Positions 50,295 to 58,744 of a stretch of DNA of 64,000 nt are shown here, in pieces. The translations under genes were made by a program, and so were the position numbers. The DNA is from Haloprofundus halobius (lineage in GTDB: Archaea; Halobacteriota; Halobacteria; Halobacteriales; Haloferacaceae), in contig NZ_CP083666.1 of the NCBI RefSeq assembly GCF_020097835.1, positions 2,046,001-2,110,000 on the forward strand. Reading direction: 5' to 3'. Under the pieces are notes generated by a model, which made no database searches, had not been told where the DNA came from, and saw only the letters and a list, made by a program, of their open reading frames with translations. Position 1 is the first letter of the stretch; each line of letters opens with the position of its first letter.

Positions 50295-51749
50295 GTGACA
50301 GTGACAACGCCCTCCTATGAAAGCGAGTTAACAGACGGCGACCTCGTCAGGCCGATGCTCCGGTTGGCGGTACCGATGGTCGTCATCCAACTCCTCCAAG
50401 TGACGTACAACGTGGCGGACACGTTCTGGCTAGGCCTCCTCTCGGCGAACGCCGTGGGCGCGTTGAGCCTCGCGTTTCCGATGATCTTCTTTCTCATCTC
50501 CATCGGGGGCGGGTTCACCGCCGCGGGGACGATTCTCGTCGCGCAGTACACCGGCGCCGACAGCGACGGGTCGGCGGACCTCATCGCCGGGCAGACGATA
50601 TCGTTCGTGACGCTCTTGGCGGTCGTCATCGGCATCTTGGGCTTCTTTCTCACCGACCCGATGCTCTCGCTGTTGCCGACGGACGCCGAGACGGGCGCGG
50701 ACATCGTCCCGCTCGCGGGCGACTACATGCGCCTGTTCTTCCTCGGGTCGCCGTTTCTGTTCGGCTTCTTCATCTTCTCCTCGTTGATGCGCGGCTACGG
50801 CAACACGCGCGTCCCGATGCTGGTGATGGTCGTCAGCGTCGCCATCAACGTCGTGCTCGACCCGCTTCTCATCTTCGGATGGTGGGTGTTTCCCCGGATG
50901 GAGATAGAAGGCGCAGCCATCGCAACCATCTTCGCCAGAGCCGTCGCGGCGGCAATCGGGATGTACGTGCTCTTCGGTACCGATGTGGGTCCGGACGTTC
51001 GCCTCGAACACCTGCCGCTACGGTTCGACCGCGTCCGCGACATCGTCTCGCTCGGCGTGCCGACGGCGCTCGAACAGTCCTCCAGCGCGCTCGCGATGAT
51101 TCTGATGACCGGGATGGTCGCGACGTTCCCGCCGGCGGTCGTCGCCGCCTACGGCCTCGGCAACCGCCTCACCTCGCTCGTCTTCCTCCCGGCGATGGGG
51201 ATGGGGCAGGCCATCGACGCCGTCGTCGGGCAGAATCTCGGCGCGGGCAAACCCGAGCGCGCGGCGCGGGCGGCGAAACTGGCCACGAAAATCGTCACCG
51301 TCGCGCTGCTGCCGCTTGCGGTAATCGCCGCCGTCACGCCCGAACCCATCGTCGCCGTCTTTCTCGGCGCGGAGAGCGCGCGGGCGGCGGCGACGGTCGG
51401 CTACGCCAGCGACTATCTCCGCATCGCGTCGGTGATGTTCGTCTTCATGGGCGTCCTACAGGTGATGCTCGGGACGTTCCGCGGCGCGGGCAACACGAAG
51501 ACGGCGCTCGCCATGTCGGCTATCACGCTGTGGGTCGTCCGCCTACCGGCGACGTACGTGCTCGTCTTCGCAGAGGGCTGGGCCGAGACGGGCATTTGGG
51601 TCGCCGTCGCCCTCGGCGACGTCGTCGGCGCTATCGTCGCCGTCGCGTGGTTCACCCGCGGGACGTGGAAGAGCGCCGTCGTCGACACCGACGACGGGGA
51701 GTCGTCGAGAGACGAGTGTCCCGTCGACCGGACGCCGACCGACGACTAA
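50295..51749 (+). CDS. MATE-family efflux transporter (second copy)
   Basis: The protein has 484 residues and twelve helices. Leu-Ala-Val-Pro-Met-Val-Val-Ile-Gln-Leu-Leu-Gln-Val-Thr-Tyr-Asn marks helix 1, Val-Leu-Asp-Pro-Leu-Leu-Ile-Phe-Gly-Trp-Trp-Val-Phe-Pro helix 5-6, and Phe-Arg-Gly-Ala-Gly-Asn-Thr-Lys-Thr-Ala the second half. It is clearly related to the gene at 40113 but not a recent copy. The start is uncertain: TTG 50271, GTG 50295 or GTG 50301. I took 50295 because CACTATC at 50257-50263 is a fitting TATA box. An AGGAG at 50263-50267 is too close to 50271 for comfort. Confidence 0.88.
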   Translation: MTVTTPSYESELTDGDLVRPMLRLAVPMVVIQLLQVTYNVADTFWLGLLSANAVGALSLAFPMIFFLISIGGGFTAAGTILVAQYTGADSDGSADLIAGQTISFVTLLAVVIGILGFFLTDPMLSLLPTDAETGADIVPLAGDYMRLFFLGSPFLFGFFIFSSLMRGYGNTRVPMLVMVVSVAINVVLDPLLIFGWWVFPRMEIEGAAIATIFARAVAAAIGMYVLFGTDVGPDVRLEHLPLRFDRVRDIVSLGVPTALEQSSSALAMILMTGMVATFPPAVVAAYGLGNRLTSLVFLPAMGMGQAIDAVVGQNLGAGKPERAARAAKLATKIVTVALLPLAVIAAVTPEPIVAVFLGAESARAAATVGYASDYLRIASVMFVFMGVLQVMLGTFRGAGNTKTALAMSAITLWVVRLPATYVLVFAEGWAETGIWVAVALGDVVGAIVAVAWFTRGTWKSAVVDTDDGESSRDECPVDRTPTDD

Positions 51750-51764
51750 CAGGGAACGTCGCCG

Positions 51765-52088
51765 TCAGAAAATCGCTTCGAGAATCGCTTCGAGTTCTTC
51801 GATATCGTCGGCCAGCGAGACCTGCTGGTTCTCCGGATCGTATTGAATCATCTCGTGCTCCTCTAACTTCGGTAGATGGACATGTCTCATGGTGATTTCG
51901 ACTCGTTCGAGCTGCTCCTCGGTGACATCGTTCGGCGAATCGACCTCTCGAAGCGCGGTTTCGTACACCAGTATCGGAAGTCTCATCGGAGACTCCACTT
52001 CGCGCAGCGTCAATAGAACATATACTCGGCGTTGGCTACTGAGGAGCCCACCCGTCGTTAGGGCCTCTCTCTGTGTTTGTTGTGTCAT
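51765..52088 (-). CDS. Haloarchaeal winged-helix protein, DUF7344-like (second copy)
   Basis: The protein has 107 residues: Leu-Ser-Ser-Gln-Arg-Arg-Val-Tyr-Val-Leu-Leu-Thr-Leu-Arg-Glu (about 16-30) and Met-Arg-His-Val-His-Leu-Pro-Lys-Leu-Glu-Glu-His-Glu-Met-Ile-Gln-Tyr-Asp (about 67-84), the same fold pattern as the gene at 48617. A basic-to-acidic change ends it (Asp-Asp-Ile-Glu-Glu-Leu-Glu-Ala). It converges with the MATE gene, stops 15 bases apart. GTTTTATAT at about 52107 is a likely TATA region on the minus strand. Confidence 0.8.
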   Translation of the reverse strand: MTQQTQREALTTGGLLSSQRRVYVLLTLREVESPMRLPILVYETALREVDSPNDVTEEQLERVEITMRHVHLPKLEEHEMIQYDPENQQVSLADDIEELEAILEAIF

Positions 52089-52661
52089 TTTGATCCCCCT
52101 CTTGTCGTTGTTTTATATCTTTTCATCAGGATTTAAAGTGTGAACTCGCTATCAGGAACTTCATACGGTACAATAACTTCAGACGGGAAAACCCCAGTCG
52201 TTCACCCAGTTACGGAAAAGGCGTACAAAAACCGGATTGGCGTCCGTAAGGCGGGAGATCGGCTCGCCGTACAGCAGATATGTCTGTCACCCACATCCTC
52301 ACACGTTATTATATTGATGATTGCGTGAGTCTCAATAGTTTAAGATAGTATCGTACGCAGAGGTTGAATTAGTTCGTGGTTCGAACCTTCGCGTCGGCAA
52401 TAGTTACCAACTACTGACTCTCGGATCGATATGAGTGACACGCATTGGACAGTGGTGGGGACCCCATCTCAATGCGTGCCGACTGTGGCTATGATGTCGA
52501 CCGATATGTGCTTTGTGTGATTAACTGAGTGAATTTCTTTGCGAAAGCTTGCGTGCGAATCGCCGCAGAAGAGTTCCCGCGTAATACAAAGGCCTTTGCG
52601 GGTGGCTGAAAAAGAGAACAACAACCGTCTTCGAATCCGTTCGGAGGCGATGGTGGGGACC
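52089..52661. other. AT-rich 573-base intergenic region
   Basis: This is the longest gene-free stretch of the window and clearly richer in A and T than the surrounding genes. It holds the promoter of the wHTH gene at its left end and that of the TrmB-type gene at its right. It also holds an inverted repeat at 52439-52478. A 62-codon frame at 52140-52328 has non-halophilic composition and I do not call it. The base composition suggests old foreign DNA or a worn-out mobile element, but no transposase piece is readable. Confidence 0.5.
52439..52478. repeat. 9-bp inverted repeat with 22-base loop
   Basis: CACGCATTG (52439-52447) and CAATGCGTG (52470-52478) are perfect inverted copies. A separate GGGGACCCC palindrome (52457-52465) lies in the loop. 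The whole could fold as a stem-loop or serve as two half-sites. It is 184-223 bases upstream of the TrmB-type ATG. Confidence 0.5.
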
Positions 52662-53480
52662 ATGAGTTCGGATGACACACAGCAGCAAGCGGTTGGATTG
52701 CTCCAACAACTCGGCTTGAAAGAGTACGAGGCGAAATGTTTCGTCGCGCTCTCCCGGTTACCGAAGGGGACGGCCAAGGAGATAAGCGACATCGCGGACA
52801 CGCCCCGGACCAGGGTGTACGACGCGATTCGGATACTGGAAGCCAAGGGGCTGGTCGAGATTCAACACACCAGCCCACAGCTGTTTAGGGCCGTCTCGCT
52901 CGGAGAGGCAACCGAGACGCTACGTCAACAGTACGAGAGCCGCGTCGACGAGCTGTCGACGCTGTTGGAGAACCTCGACCCGGTGGAATCGGACGACGAC
53001 GACTCGAGCGCCCACGAGGTCTGGGGGCTGTCCGGGACGGGCACCATCGCGGCTCGAACGAACAACCTCATCGAAAACGCGACCAAGGAGGTCGTGTTGA
53101 TCGTCGGGTCCGAGGGGATGCTGACCGACGCGCTCATCGAGAGTCTGAACGACGCGACCGACCGAGGAGTTCAGGTGGTCGTCGGAACCGTCTCCGAGGA
53201 CATCCGCGAACGGCTCCAGCAGCGTGTCGCCGACATCAACGTGTTCGTCTCCGAGCTCAAGTGGCTCCACGAGTCCGAAGCGACCGATAGCGACAACGTC
53301 GTCAGTATCGAGCGCATCCTCCTCGTGGACCGAAACACGATTCTGATGAGCTCGCTCGACCCGGAGACGAAAAACGAACACGCCGTGTTCGGGCGCGGGT
53401 TCGACAACGGACTCGTCGTCCTCACGCGCCGACTGATGGCCTCGGGCATCGTGCCGTCGCATGACCCCGGTCAGGACTGA
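52662..53480 (+). CDS. TrmB-family transcriptional regulator
   Basis: The protein has 272 residues. An N-terminal TrmB winged helix reads Leu-Leu-Gln-Gln-Leu-Gly-Leu-Lys-Glu-Tyr-Glu-Ala-Lys-Cys-Phe-Val-Ala-Leu and Thr-Pro-Arg-Thr-Arg-Val-Tyr-Asp-Ala-Ile-Arg-Ile-Leu (about 10-60). A coiled linker (about 75-100) leads to a PLD-like/TrmB effector domain (about 120-260) with Glu-Val-Val-Leu-Ile-Val-Gly. It is of the general haloarchaeal TrmB kind, not the sugar-binding TrmB proper. The start is 52662, or 52650 with GGAGG just before. Targets are unknown. Confidence 0.85.
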   Translation: MSSDDTQQQAVGLLQQLGLKEYEAKCFVALSRLPKGTAKEISDIADTPRTRVYDAIRILEAKGLVEIQHTSPQLFRAVSLGEATETLRQQYESRVDELSTLLENLDPVESDDDDSSAHEVWGLSGTGTIAARTNNLIENATKEVVLIVGSEGMLTDALIESLNDATDRGVQVVVGTVSEDIRERLQQRVADINVFVSELKWLHESEATDSDNVVSIERILLVDRNTILMSSLDPETKNEHAVFGRGFDNGLVVLTRRLMASGIVPSHDPGQD

Positions 53481-53510
53481 GACCCCAGCGTCGACGAGAG
53501 TCGCGCGACG

Positions 53511-53984
53511 TTACGCGCTCGCCTCGTCCGTCGTGCTCGATCCACTCGAAATCACGCCGAGCTGTTCCATCATCCCGAGCGCGTGCGGACTGTTGAACTC
53601 CTCGATGCAGCGGTCGCCGTCGAATCGAACGACGGAGATGCCCGGCGTCTCGATGGTCTTTCCCGTCGGTGGAATCTCCATACCGCGGACGTGAAGCGTC
53701 CCCTCGTGGGTGCCTGTGACACGGTACCGGCAGACGACGCAGTCGTCGGCGACGATGAGGTCGTCGATGTGGACGGTGAGGTCCGACATCGCCTCGCGGT
53801 ACGAGTCGATGAGCGCCCGGTACTCGTCGACGCCGCGGAACGACTGGTCGAGTTGGTACTGCGTCGAGACGTATCCGTCGGCGAGGACTTCGTCGAGGAC
53901 GTCGTAGTCGCCTTTGCTCCACGCCTCGTCGGCGACGCGGCGGAACTGTGCCTCCATCTGTGTCTTCGGTTCGGTAGTTGCCAT
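53511..53984 (-). CDS. SnoaL-like/ester-cyclase family protein
   Basis: The protein has 157 residues and an NTF2-type fold. Trp-Ser-Lys-Gly-Asp-Tyr-Asp-Val-Leu-Asp-Glu-Val-Leu-Ala-Asp-Gly-Tyr (about 20-36), Gly-Val-Asp-Glu-Tyr-Arg-Ala-Leu-Ile, and Pro-Pro-Thr-Gly-Lys-Thr-Ile-Glu-Thr-Pro-Gly (about 110-120) are typical of SnoaL-like polyketide-cyclase relatives. The catalytic role is unknown. No polyketide genes are near. The ATG at 53984 gives the family start; an in-frame ATG five codons upstream is possible. Confidence 0.8.
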   Translation of the reverse strand: MATTEPKTQMEAQFRRVADEAWSKGDYDVLDEVLADGYVSTQYQLDQSFRGVDEYRALIDSYREAMSDLTVHIDDLIVADDCVVCRYRVTGTHEGTLHVRGMEIPPTGKTIETPGISVVRFDGDRCIEEFNSPHALGMMEQLGVISSGSSTTDEASA

Positions 53985-54069
53985 TAGTATCACCAACAAT
54001 CATTTACAATCGGCGAGGGGATAGAGGTTCGGTACGACCCGACAGAGTGTATCGAGAACTGCCCGTTCG

Positions 54070-55038
54070 TCAGATTACCGCACCCGACTCCAACACTGCG
54101 ATGAGAACCGTCAACACCGGAATGCTGACGAGCGTCGTCGAGAAGACGACGGCGCTGACGTACTCCGCCGCCGAGAGGCCGCCGATGGTCACCCCGTCGG
54201 AGAACTCGATGACGAGGATGAGCGGCGTTATGGCGGCGGGCATCGCACATTCGAGGACGAACACGCGCGCGACGGTGGGGTCGGCAAAGCCGAGCGCGAG
54301 CGCGACGCCGAGACCGACGACGGGCGCGACGGCCATCTTGAGTGCGCTGGCGAGACCGACGCGCGAGAGCGCGGAGCCGTAGTCGGTGTTGGCCAACTGG
54401 ATACCGAGGATGAGCAGCATCACCGGGATCGAGGAGTCGCCGACGAGCTGTATCGTCTCCATCGCCGCGCTGTCGACGGGTGGAACGATTCCCAGCCACC
54501 GCGCCGCGAGAGCGGCGACGACGGCGTAGACGAGCGGGATTCGGAGCGCGCGCTTGAAGCCGTCGAGCCCCGCCGACCCGCCGCTTCGCGAGGCGATGTA
54601 GACGCCGACGGTGTAGACGAGCACGCCCTGTACCGCGAGGTAGAGCACCGCCGTACTCCGTCCGGTCGCGCCGAAGGCGAACTCCGACAGCGGGACGCCG
54701 TAGTTGCCGGAGTTCGGGAAGGCGCTGACGAGAACGAGCGCGCTCAGGATGGGTTCGGGTTCGCCGAGCAGGCGGCCGATCCCCTCGGCGACGACGATCA
54801 TCGCGACGGTAAAGACGGTGACGCCCGCGGCGACGCGGACGAGCGTCCCGCCGCCGAGCGTCGTCGTCGCGAGGCTGTGAAAGACGAGCGCCGGCGCGAG
54901 CACGTAGAGCGTAATCGTGTTCAGCGGGCCGGGGTCGACGTCCTGCGTCCGGCCGAGCAGAAAGCCGATACCCGCCAACGCGAGAATCGGCAGTATGGCG
55001 GTGGCGAAGATAGAGACGAGTGACACGCTCGAAGCCAC
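54070..55038 (-). CDS. AEC-family (auxin efflux carrier-like) transporter
   Basis: The protein has 322 residues and ten membrane helices. The N-terminus, Ile-Leu-Pro-Ile-Leu-Ala-Leu-Ala-Gly-Ile-Gly-Phe-Leu-Leu-Gly, and the middle motif Phe-Pro-Asn-Ser-Gly-Asn-Tyr-Gly-Val-Pro (about 107-116) are hallmarks. A late Glu-Cys-Ala-Met-Pro-Ala-Ala (about 264-270) marks the second-half crossover. Related proteins move organic acids or amino-acid derivatives. The start is GTG 55038; a GTG four codons later is possible. Confidence 0.88.
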   Translation of the reverse strand: MASSVSLVSIFATAILPILALAGIGFLLGRTQDVDPGPLNTITLYVLAPALVFHSLATTTLGGGTLVRVAAGVTVFTVAMIVVAEGIGRLLGEPEPILSALVLVSAFPNSGNYGVPLSEFAFGATGRSTAVLYLAVQGVLVYTVGVYIASRSGGSAGLDGFKRALRIPLVYAVVAALAARWLGIVPPVDSAAMETIQLVGDSSIPVMLLILGIQLANTDYGSALSRVGLASALKMAVAPVVGLGVALALGFADPTVARVFVLECAMPAAITPLILVIEFSDGVTIGGLSAAEYVSAVVFSTTLVSIPVLTVLIAVLESGAVI

Positions 55039-55122
55039 CCGCGCAGTAATACCAAACGTTTCGGATGCGGCGAGGAGGGCTGATTCGGCGAGCGCCGGAG
55101 GCGAGGTACCGTCGTCGGTCGA

Positions 55123-55836
55123 CTACGCGCCAACGCCCTCGTTGTCGATGAGTCGCCACGCGCCCGAGCCGGTGGTCTCGACGAACTCGCGGCGCTCCAT
55201 CTCCGTCATCACTTCTCGGAGACGGTTCGGCTGGGCGATTTCCATCCCGATTGGGTCGACGTCGTGGAACTCGTCGAGGTAGTGACGCACGTCTTCGAGT
55301 TCGAACGTCTCCTCGTCGGCTTTCACCATCACGCCCGAGATGAGGTCGACCATGTCCTCGATGAAGTTCCACGGGTAGACGATCCACGCCCACTCTTCGA
55401 GGCTCTCGCCGACGTAGTCCGGTTCGAACTCGCTGGTCTGCAGCAGTTGCAGCGTCGCCGTGCGGACCTCGTCGGCGTCGCGCTCGCGGACGTACTCGTC
55501 GGCGCGTTTGATGGAGCCGCCGGTGTCGGCGATGTCGTCGATGATGAGGACGTCCTTGCCTTCGACGCTGCCCTCCGGCATCGGGTAGCGGACCTCGGGT
55601 TCGCCCAACTTCTGGGCGGTACCGACGTAGTGTTCCATCTTCAGACTCGTCAGGTCGTCCAGCCCGAGGAAATCACAGAGACACCGACCCGCGAACCACC
55701 CGCCGCGGGCGAGTGCGACGACGACGTCCGGTTCGAACGCCGACTGTTTCACGTCGTCGCTCACGTCGCGGCAGAGTCCGTAGATGTACTCCCAGTTGGT
55801 GATGGTGCACTTGAACTCGTCGGGGAGGTCGCTCAT
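55123..55836 (-). CDS. Purine phosphoribosyltransferase-like protein with C-terminal winged helix
   Basis: The protein has 237 residues. The PRPP loop is Val-Leu-Ile-Ile-Asp-Asp-Ile-Ala-Asp-Thr-Gly-Gly-Ser (about 95-107). Val-Val-Val-Ala-Leu-Ala-Arg-Gly-Gly-Trp (about 38-47) is the first substrate loop of xanthine/guanine-type enzymes, and Glu-Trp-Ala-Trp-Ile-Val-Tyr-Pro-Trp is the base-binding hood. Residues 165-237 look like a winged helix. The likely role is guanine or xanthine salvage; use as a regulator is also possible. The start at 55836 is preferred over an ATG seven codons upstream. Confidence 0.85.
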   Translation of the reverse strand: MSDLPDEFKCTITNWEYIYGLCRDVSDDVKQSAFEPDVVVALARGGWFAGRCLCDFLGLDDLTSLKMEHYVGTAQKLGEPEVRYPMPEGSVEGKDVLIIDDIADTGGSIKRADEYVRERDADEVRTATLQLLQTSEFEPDYVGESLEEWAWIVYPWNFIEDMVDLISGVMVKADEETFELEDVRHYLDEFHDVDPIGMEIAQPNRLREVMTEMERREFVETTGSGAWRLIDNEGVGA

Positions 55837-55995
55837 TTCCGACTGTGGTTCGACCACGCCCGCACATAAGGGTTTACAGGTCGTCTCGTCGGCGTATCCG
55901 GTGTCGTCCGCGTCGCCGACGGCGGAGCGCGACCGCGTCCGCGACGGGTGTCGGCGCGTCGCCAGCTACATCCCGTCTGCGACGAAAAGTGAGTC

Positions 55996-56445
55996 GTGAA
56001 CGACGAACCGACCTTCCGCGAAGTACAGCGGTTCCGCCAGCGCTGGCTCTGGCTGTTCCTCGGGATTGTGCTCGCGTTTTCCTTACTGCTCGGCCCCGTT
56101 TCGATAGTCGGATTTGCCGTCGCCGCCGCGGGAGCGTCGTTGCTCTACAACGCCCGACTGGAGACCGAAGTACGAGCCGACGGCATCTACGTCCAGTTCG
56201 CCCCCTTCCACCGCTCGCCGCGTCGAATCAGGTGGGAGGAGATAGTGTCGGCGGAGGCGACGGAGTACAGTCCCATCGGCGAGTTCGGCGGGTGGGGGCT
56301 CCGGTGGCGACCCGGTGTGGTCGCCTACTCGGTCAGCGGGAGCGAGGGCGTCCGCATCGAACGGACCGACGACCGAGATGTCGTCGTCGGGTCACAGCGC
56401 GCCGCGGAGTTCGCCGAGGCCATCGACCGCACACGTCGGCAGTAA
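55996..56445 (+). CDS. Small two-helix membrane protein (DUF6141-like)
   Basis: The protein has 149 residues. Two adjacent hydrophobic helices lie at about 17-33 and 35-50. A soluble PH-like domain reads Ile-Tyr-Val-Gln-Phe-Ala-Pro-Phe and Arg-Arg-Ile-Arg-Trp-Glu-Glu-Ile, then Trp-Gly-Leu-Arg-Trp-Arg-Pro-Gly. This is the pattern of membrane proteins with a bPH2/DUF6141 domain and unknown function. The start codon is GTG. Confidence 0.75.
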   Translation: MNDEPTFREVQRFRQRWLWLFLGIVLAFSLLLGPVSIVGFAVAAAGASLLYNARLETEVRADGIYVQFAPFHRSPRRIRWEEIVSAEATEYSPIGEFGGWGLRWRPGVVAYSVSGSEGVRIERTDDRDVVVGSQRAAEFAEAIDRTRRQ

Positions 56446-56467
56446 GTCGGCGGTACTCGGCTTCGAC

Positions 56468-57184
56468 TCAGCGGACCGTCCCCGCGCCGAGGCGGGCGAA
56501 GCCGAGCGCGTGCGTCGAGTACGTCGCGTCGTCGCACCGCTCGCGGAGCGCCCGTTGGGCGGCGACGACACGGCGGTCCAGCAGGTCGGTCGCCGCGCCG
56601 AGGTCCGCTGGTCGCTTCGACGGCATCCCCGCGAGCACGAGACCGTGAAACAGCGCGTTCAGCGGACGGGCTTCGGGGCGTGTACTCCGCGCTAAATCCA
56701 GCAACGCGAGACGCCCGCCCGGCCCGACGAGGCCGGCCCAGCCGTCGACGACGGCGGCGGGGTCGGCGAGCATCCCCGAGACGAACGAGGCGACGACGGC
56801 GTCGGCCTCCCTCACAGGCGGTTTCGTCGCGTCCGCGCGGACGACGTGGACGTTCGCCCACCCCTCCTGAGCGACCCGCTCGCGGGCGACGGCGAGCATC
56901 CCCGGCGAGAAGTCGACGCCGACGAGGGTGCCCGAGGAACCGACGCGCTCGCGGAGGTACGCGAAGTTCGCGCCCGTCCCACAGCCCATCTCGACGACGG
57001 TGTCACCCGGGTCGGGGTCGAGCGCCGCCGCGGTGCGCTCGCGGAGCGTCGAGACGCCGGGACCGTACGTCGCCAGCGCGTCGTACACCCGCGCCCAGCG
57101 GCTGTAGAACGCCTGGGCGGTCGCGACCCCGGACGACGACGCGCCGGTCGCGACCGCGTCCGCGGCGGCGTCACGGTCGGTCAT
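56468..57184 (-). CDS. Class I SAM-dependent methyltransferase
   Basis: The protein has 238 residues. The SAM motif is Val-Val-Glu-Met-Gly-Cys-Gly-Thr-Gly-Ala-Asn (about 63-73), with Gly-Val-Asp-Phe-Ser-Pro-Gly-Met (about 91-98) and Arg-Ala-Asp-Ala (about 120) after it. The general UbiE/COQ5-like look suggests a small-molecule substrate, perhaps a quinone or cofactor. Its ATG (57184-57182) overlaps the TGA of thiR by 3 bases, so it is translated from the same mRNA as dcd and thiR. A thiamine link is therefore possible but unproven. Confidence 0.85.
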   Translation of the reverse strand: MTDRDAAADAVATGASSSGVATAQAFYSRWARVYDALATYGPGVSTLRERTAAALDPDPGDTVVEMGCGTGANFAYLRERVGSSGTLVGVDFSPGMLAVARERVAQEGWANVHVVRADATKPPVREADAVVASFVSGMLADPAAVVDGWAGLVGPGGRLALLDLARSTRPEARPLNALFHGLVLAGMPSKRPADLGAATDLLDRRVVAAQRALRERCDDATYSTHALGFARLGAGTVR

Positions 57185-58083
57185 CGCAACAGCTCTCGGA
57201 CCGTACTGGCGACGGTCGTCGCGTCGGGACCGAGCACGTAGGTGATGGGTTCGATACCGTAGCTCCCCGTCTGGTAGAGCACGAACGTCTCGCCGATGTC
57301 CAGTCCGTCGAGCGCGGCGGCGACGGCGTCGGTCGGCGCGTCGGGGTCGAACTCGACGGTCCGGTAGCCCGCCTCTTCGAGCGACGCGACGATGTCGGGG
57401 TCGTAGCGCACGTTGACGGCGGCGCGGACCGGCGCGCCCGCCTTCCGAGCCGAGAGGAGGACGGAGGCGACGTGGCCGCTTGCGCCGAACTCGGGGTCGC
57501 CCGCGACGGTGGCGCGACCTTTCACGTCGAAGATGCGACCCGGGACCGCGGCGACGTCCTCTATCTCCTCGGCGTCGGGCAGACACTCGGCGAGGTTCGA
57601 GCCGACGTGCGGGATGAGACCCGCGAAGCCGCTGGCGTTCGTGAGCGTCCGCAGGCCGCGTCGGACCGACGAGAGCACGCGTTCGGTGGCTCTGAGCGCG
57701 CTGTCGGGGTCGTGAACGTCGAACTCGCCATCGAACTCGGCGAGTTCGGGCATCGCCGCCTCGTGGAGCTCCGCGAGCAGGTCGCCGTCTTCGAGGTGGC
57801 GGATGAACACCTCGGTCTCGACGAGCGCCTGTAGCTGGCTCATCTCGCCGGTCGCCAACCCCTCGGCGACGCGATCGACGAGTTCGCGGACGCGCTCGTC
57901 GGCTTCGACGGTCTCGTTGCGGGCGACCCGGCCGTGGGCGTACTTCGAGACGGCGCTCTGGCTCACGCCGAGCGCCTCGGCGACTTCCTGTTGGGTGAAC
58001 TCTCTGTCTCTGAGTTCCGCTGCGAGCATCGACCGGAACGTCGGGAGGAACTCCTCGACGACGACTTCCTCGACGAACTTCAT
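57181..58083 (-). CDS. thiR: ThiR: HTH-ThiN transcriptional regulator of thiamine genes
   Basis: The protein has 300 residues. An N-terminal XRE-type HTH reads [20 protein letters not shown] (about 29-48). A C-terminal ThiN domain (about 125-300) has [12 protein letters not shown], Val-Pro-Gly-Arg-Ile, and [10 protein letters not shown]. A ThiN domain without a ThiD part and with an HTH is the layout of the archaeal repressor ThiR, which senses thiamine phosphates. It sits between dcd and a methyltransferase with 4-base overlaps at both ends. No thi gene is in the window. Confidence 0.88.
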
Positions 58084-58667
58084 CGCTCGCCGTGGAACTC
58101 GGGGTCGTCGCCCAGCCGCGACGCCTGCGGGCCGCGCTGGCCCTGATACTTCGATCCGCGTTCGACGCCGTAGGGGCGCTCGGCGCGCGTCTTCAGTTCG
58201 GTGAAGATGAGTTGGGAGACGCGCATCCCCGGCGTGAGCGCGACCGGTGCGGTGCCGAGATTCGACAGTTCGAGCGTTATCTGGCCCTCGTACCCCGGAT
58301 CCACGATACCGGCGGTCGCGTGGATGACGATGGCGAGCCGGCCGAGCGACGAGCGACCCTCGACCGTGGCGATGAGGTCCGGCGGAATCTCGACGCGCTC
58401 TTTCGTCGTGCCGAGCACGAAGTCGCCCGGGTGGAGGATGAACTCGTCGCCCTCGTCGACATGGGTCTCGGAGACGTACTGGCCGATCTCCTCCTCCCTG
58501 TTGGGGTGGATACAGGAGATGTTCGTCCGCTGGAACTCCAGGAACTCCTCGCCGAGTCGGAGGTCGATGCTCGCCGGTTGCACCTGCATATCGAGGTCGT
58601 CGAGGGGGTCGACGACGAGGTCGCCGACCTCCAGTCGTTCGAGGAGGTCCACGTCCGAGAGTATCAT
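58080..58667 (-). CDS. dcd: dCTP deaminase
   Basis: This 195-residue trimeric dUTPase-fold enzyme makes dUTP from dCTP for dTTP synthesis. [10 protein letters not shown] (about 28-37), Val-Glu-Gly-Arg-Ser-Ser-Leu-Gly-Arg (about 104-112) and [11 protein letters not shown] (about 124-134, with the catalytic Glu) are the family marks. It is the first gene of a run in which thiR starts inside its stop codon (ATGA). The ATG at 58667 is the family start. Confidence 0.95.
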
Positions 58668-58744
58668 ACTGGGGTGGGCGTGGGCCACCACGTAAAGTCT
58701 CCCGGTCGCCTCGGACGCCTCCGCTCGCGTCGACCGTCCGCCGG

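Noticed and set aside
52140-52328. 62-codon frame in the AT-rich gap
   Set aside because: Its composition is not acidic or halophile-like, it starts with GTG without a TATA box at the right distance, and it resembles no family I know. Open by chance in AT-rich DNA.
52372-52395. GGTTCGAACC palindrome, like a tRNA T-arm
   Set aside because: The flanking bases do not form a 5-bp T-stem, and no acceptor, D or anticodon arm can be drawn upstream. Not a tRNA or a clear attachment site.
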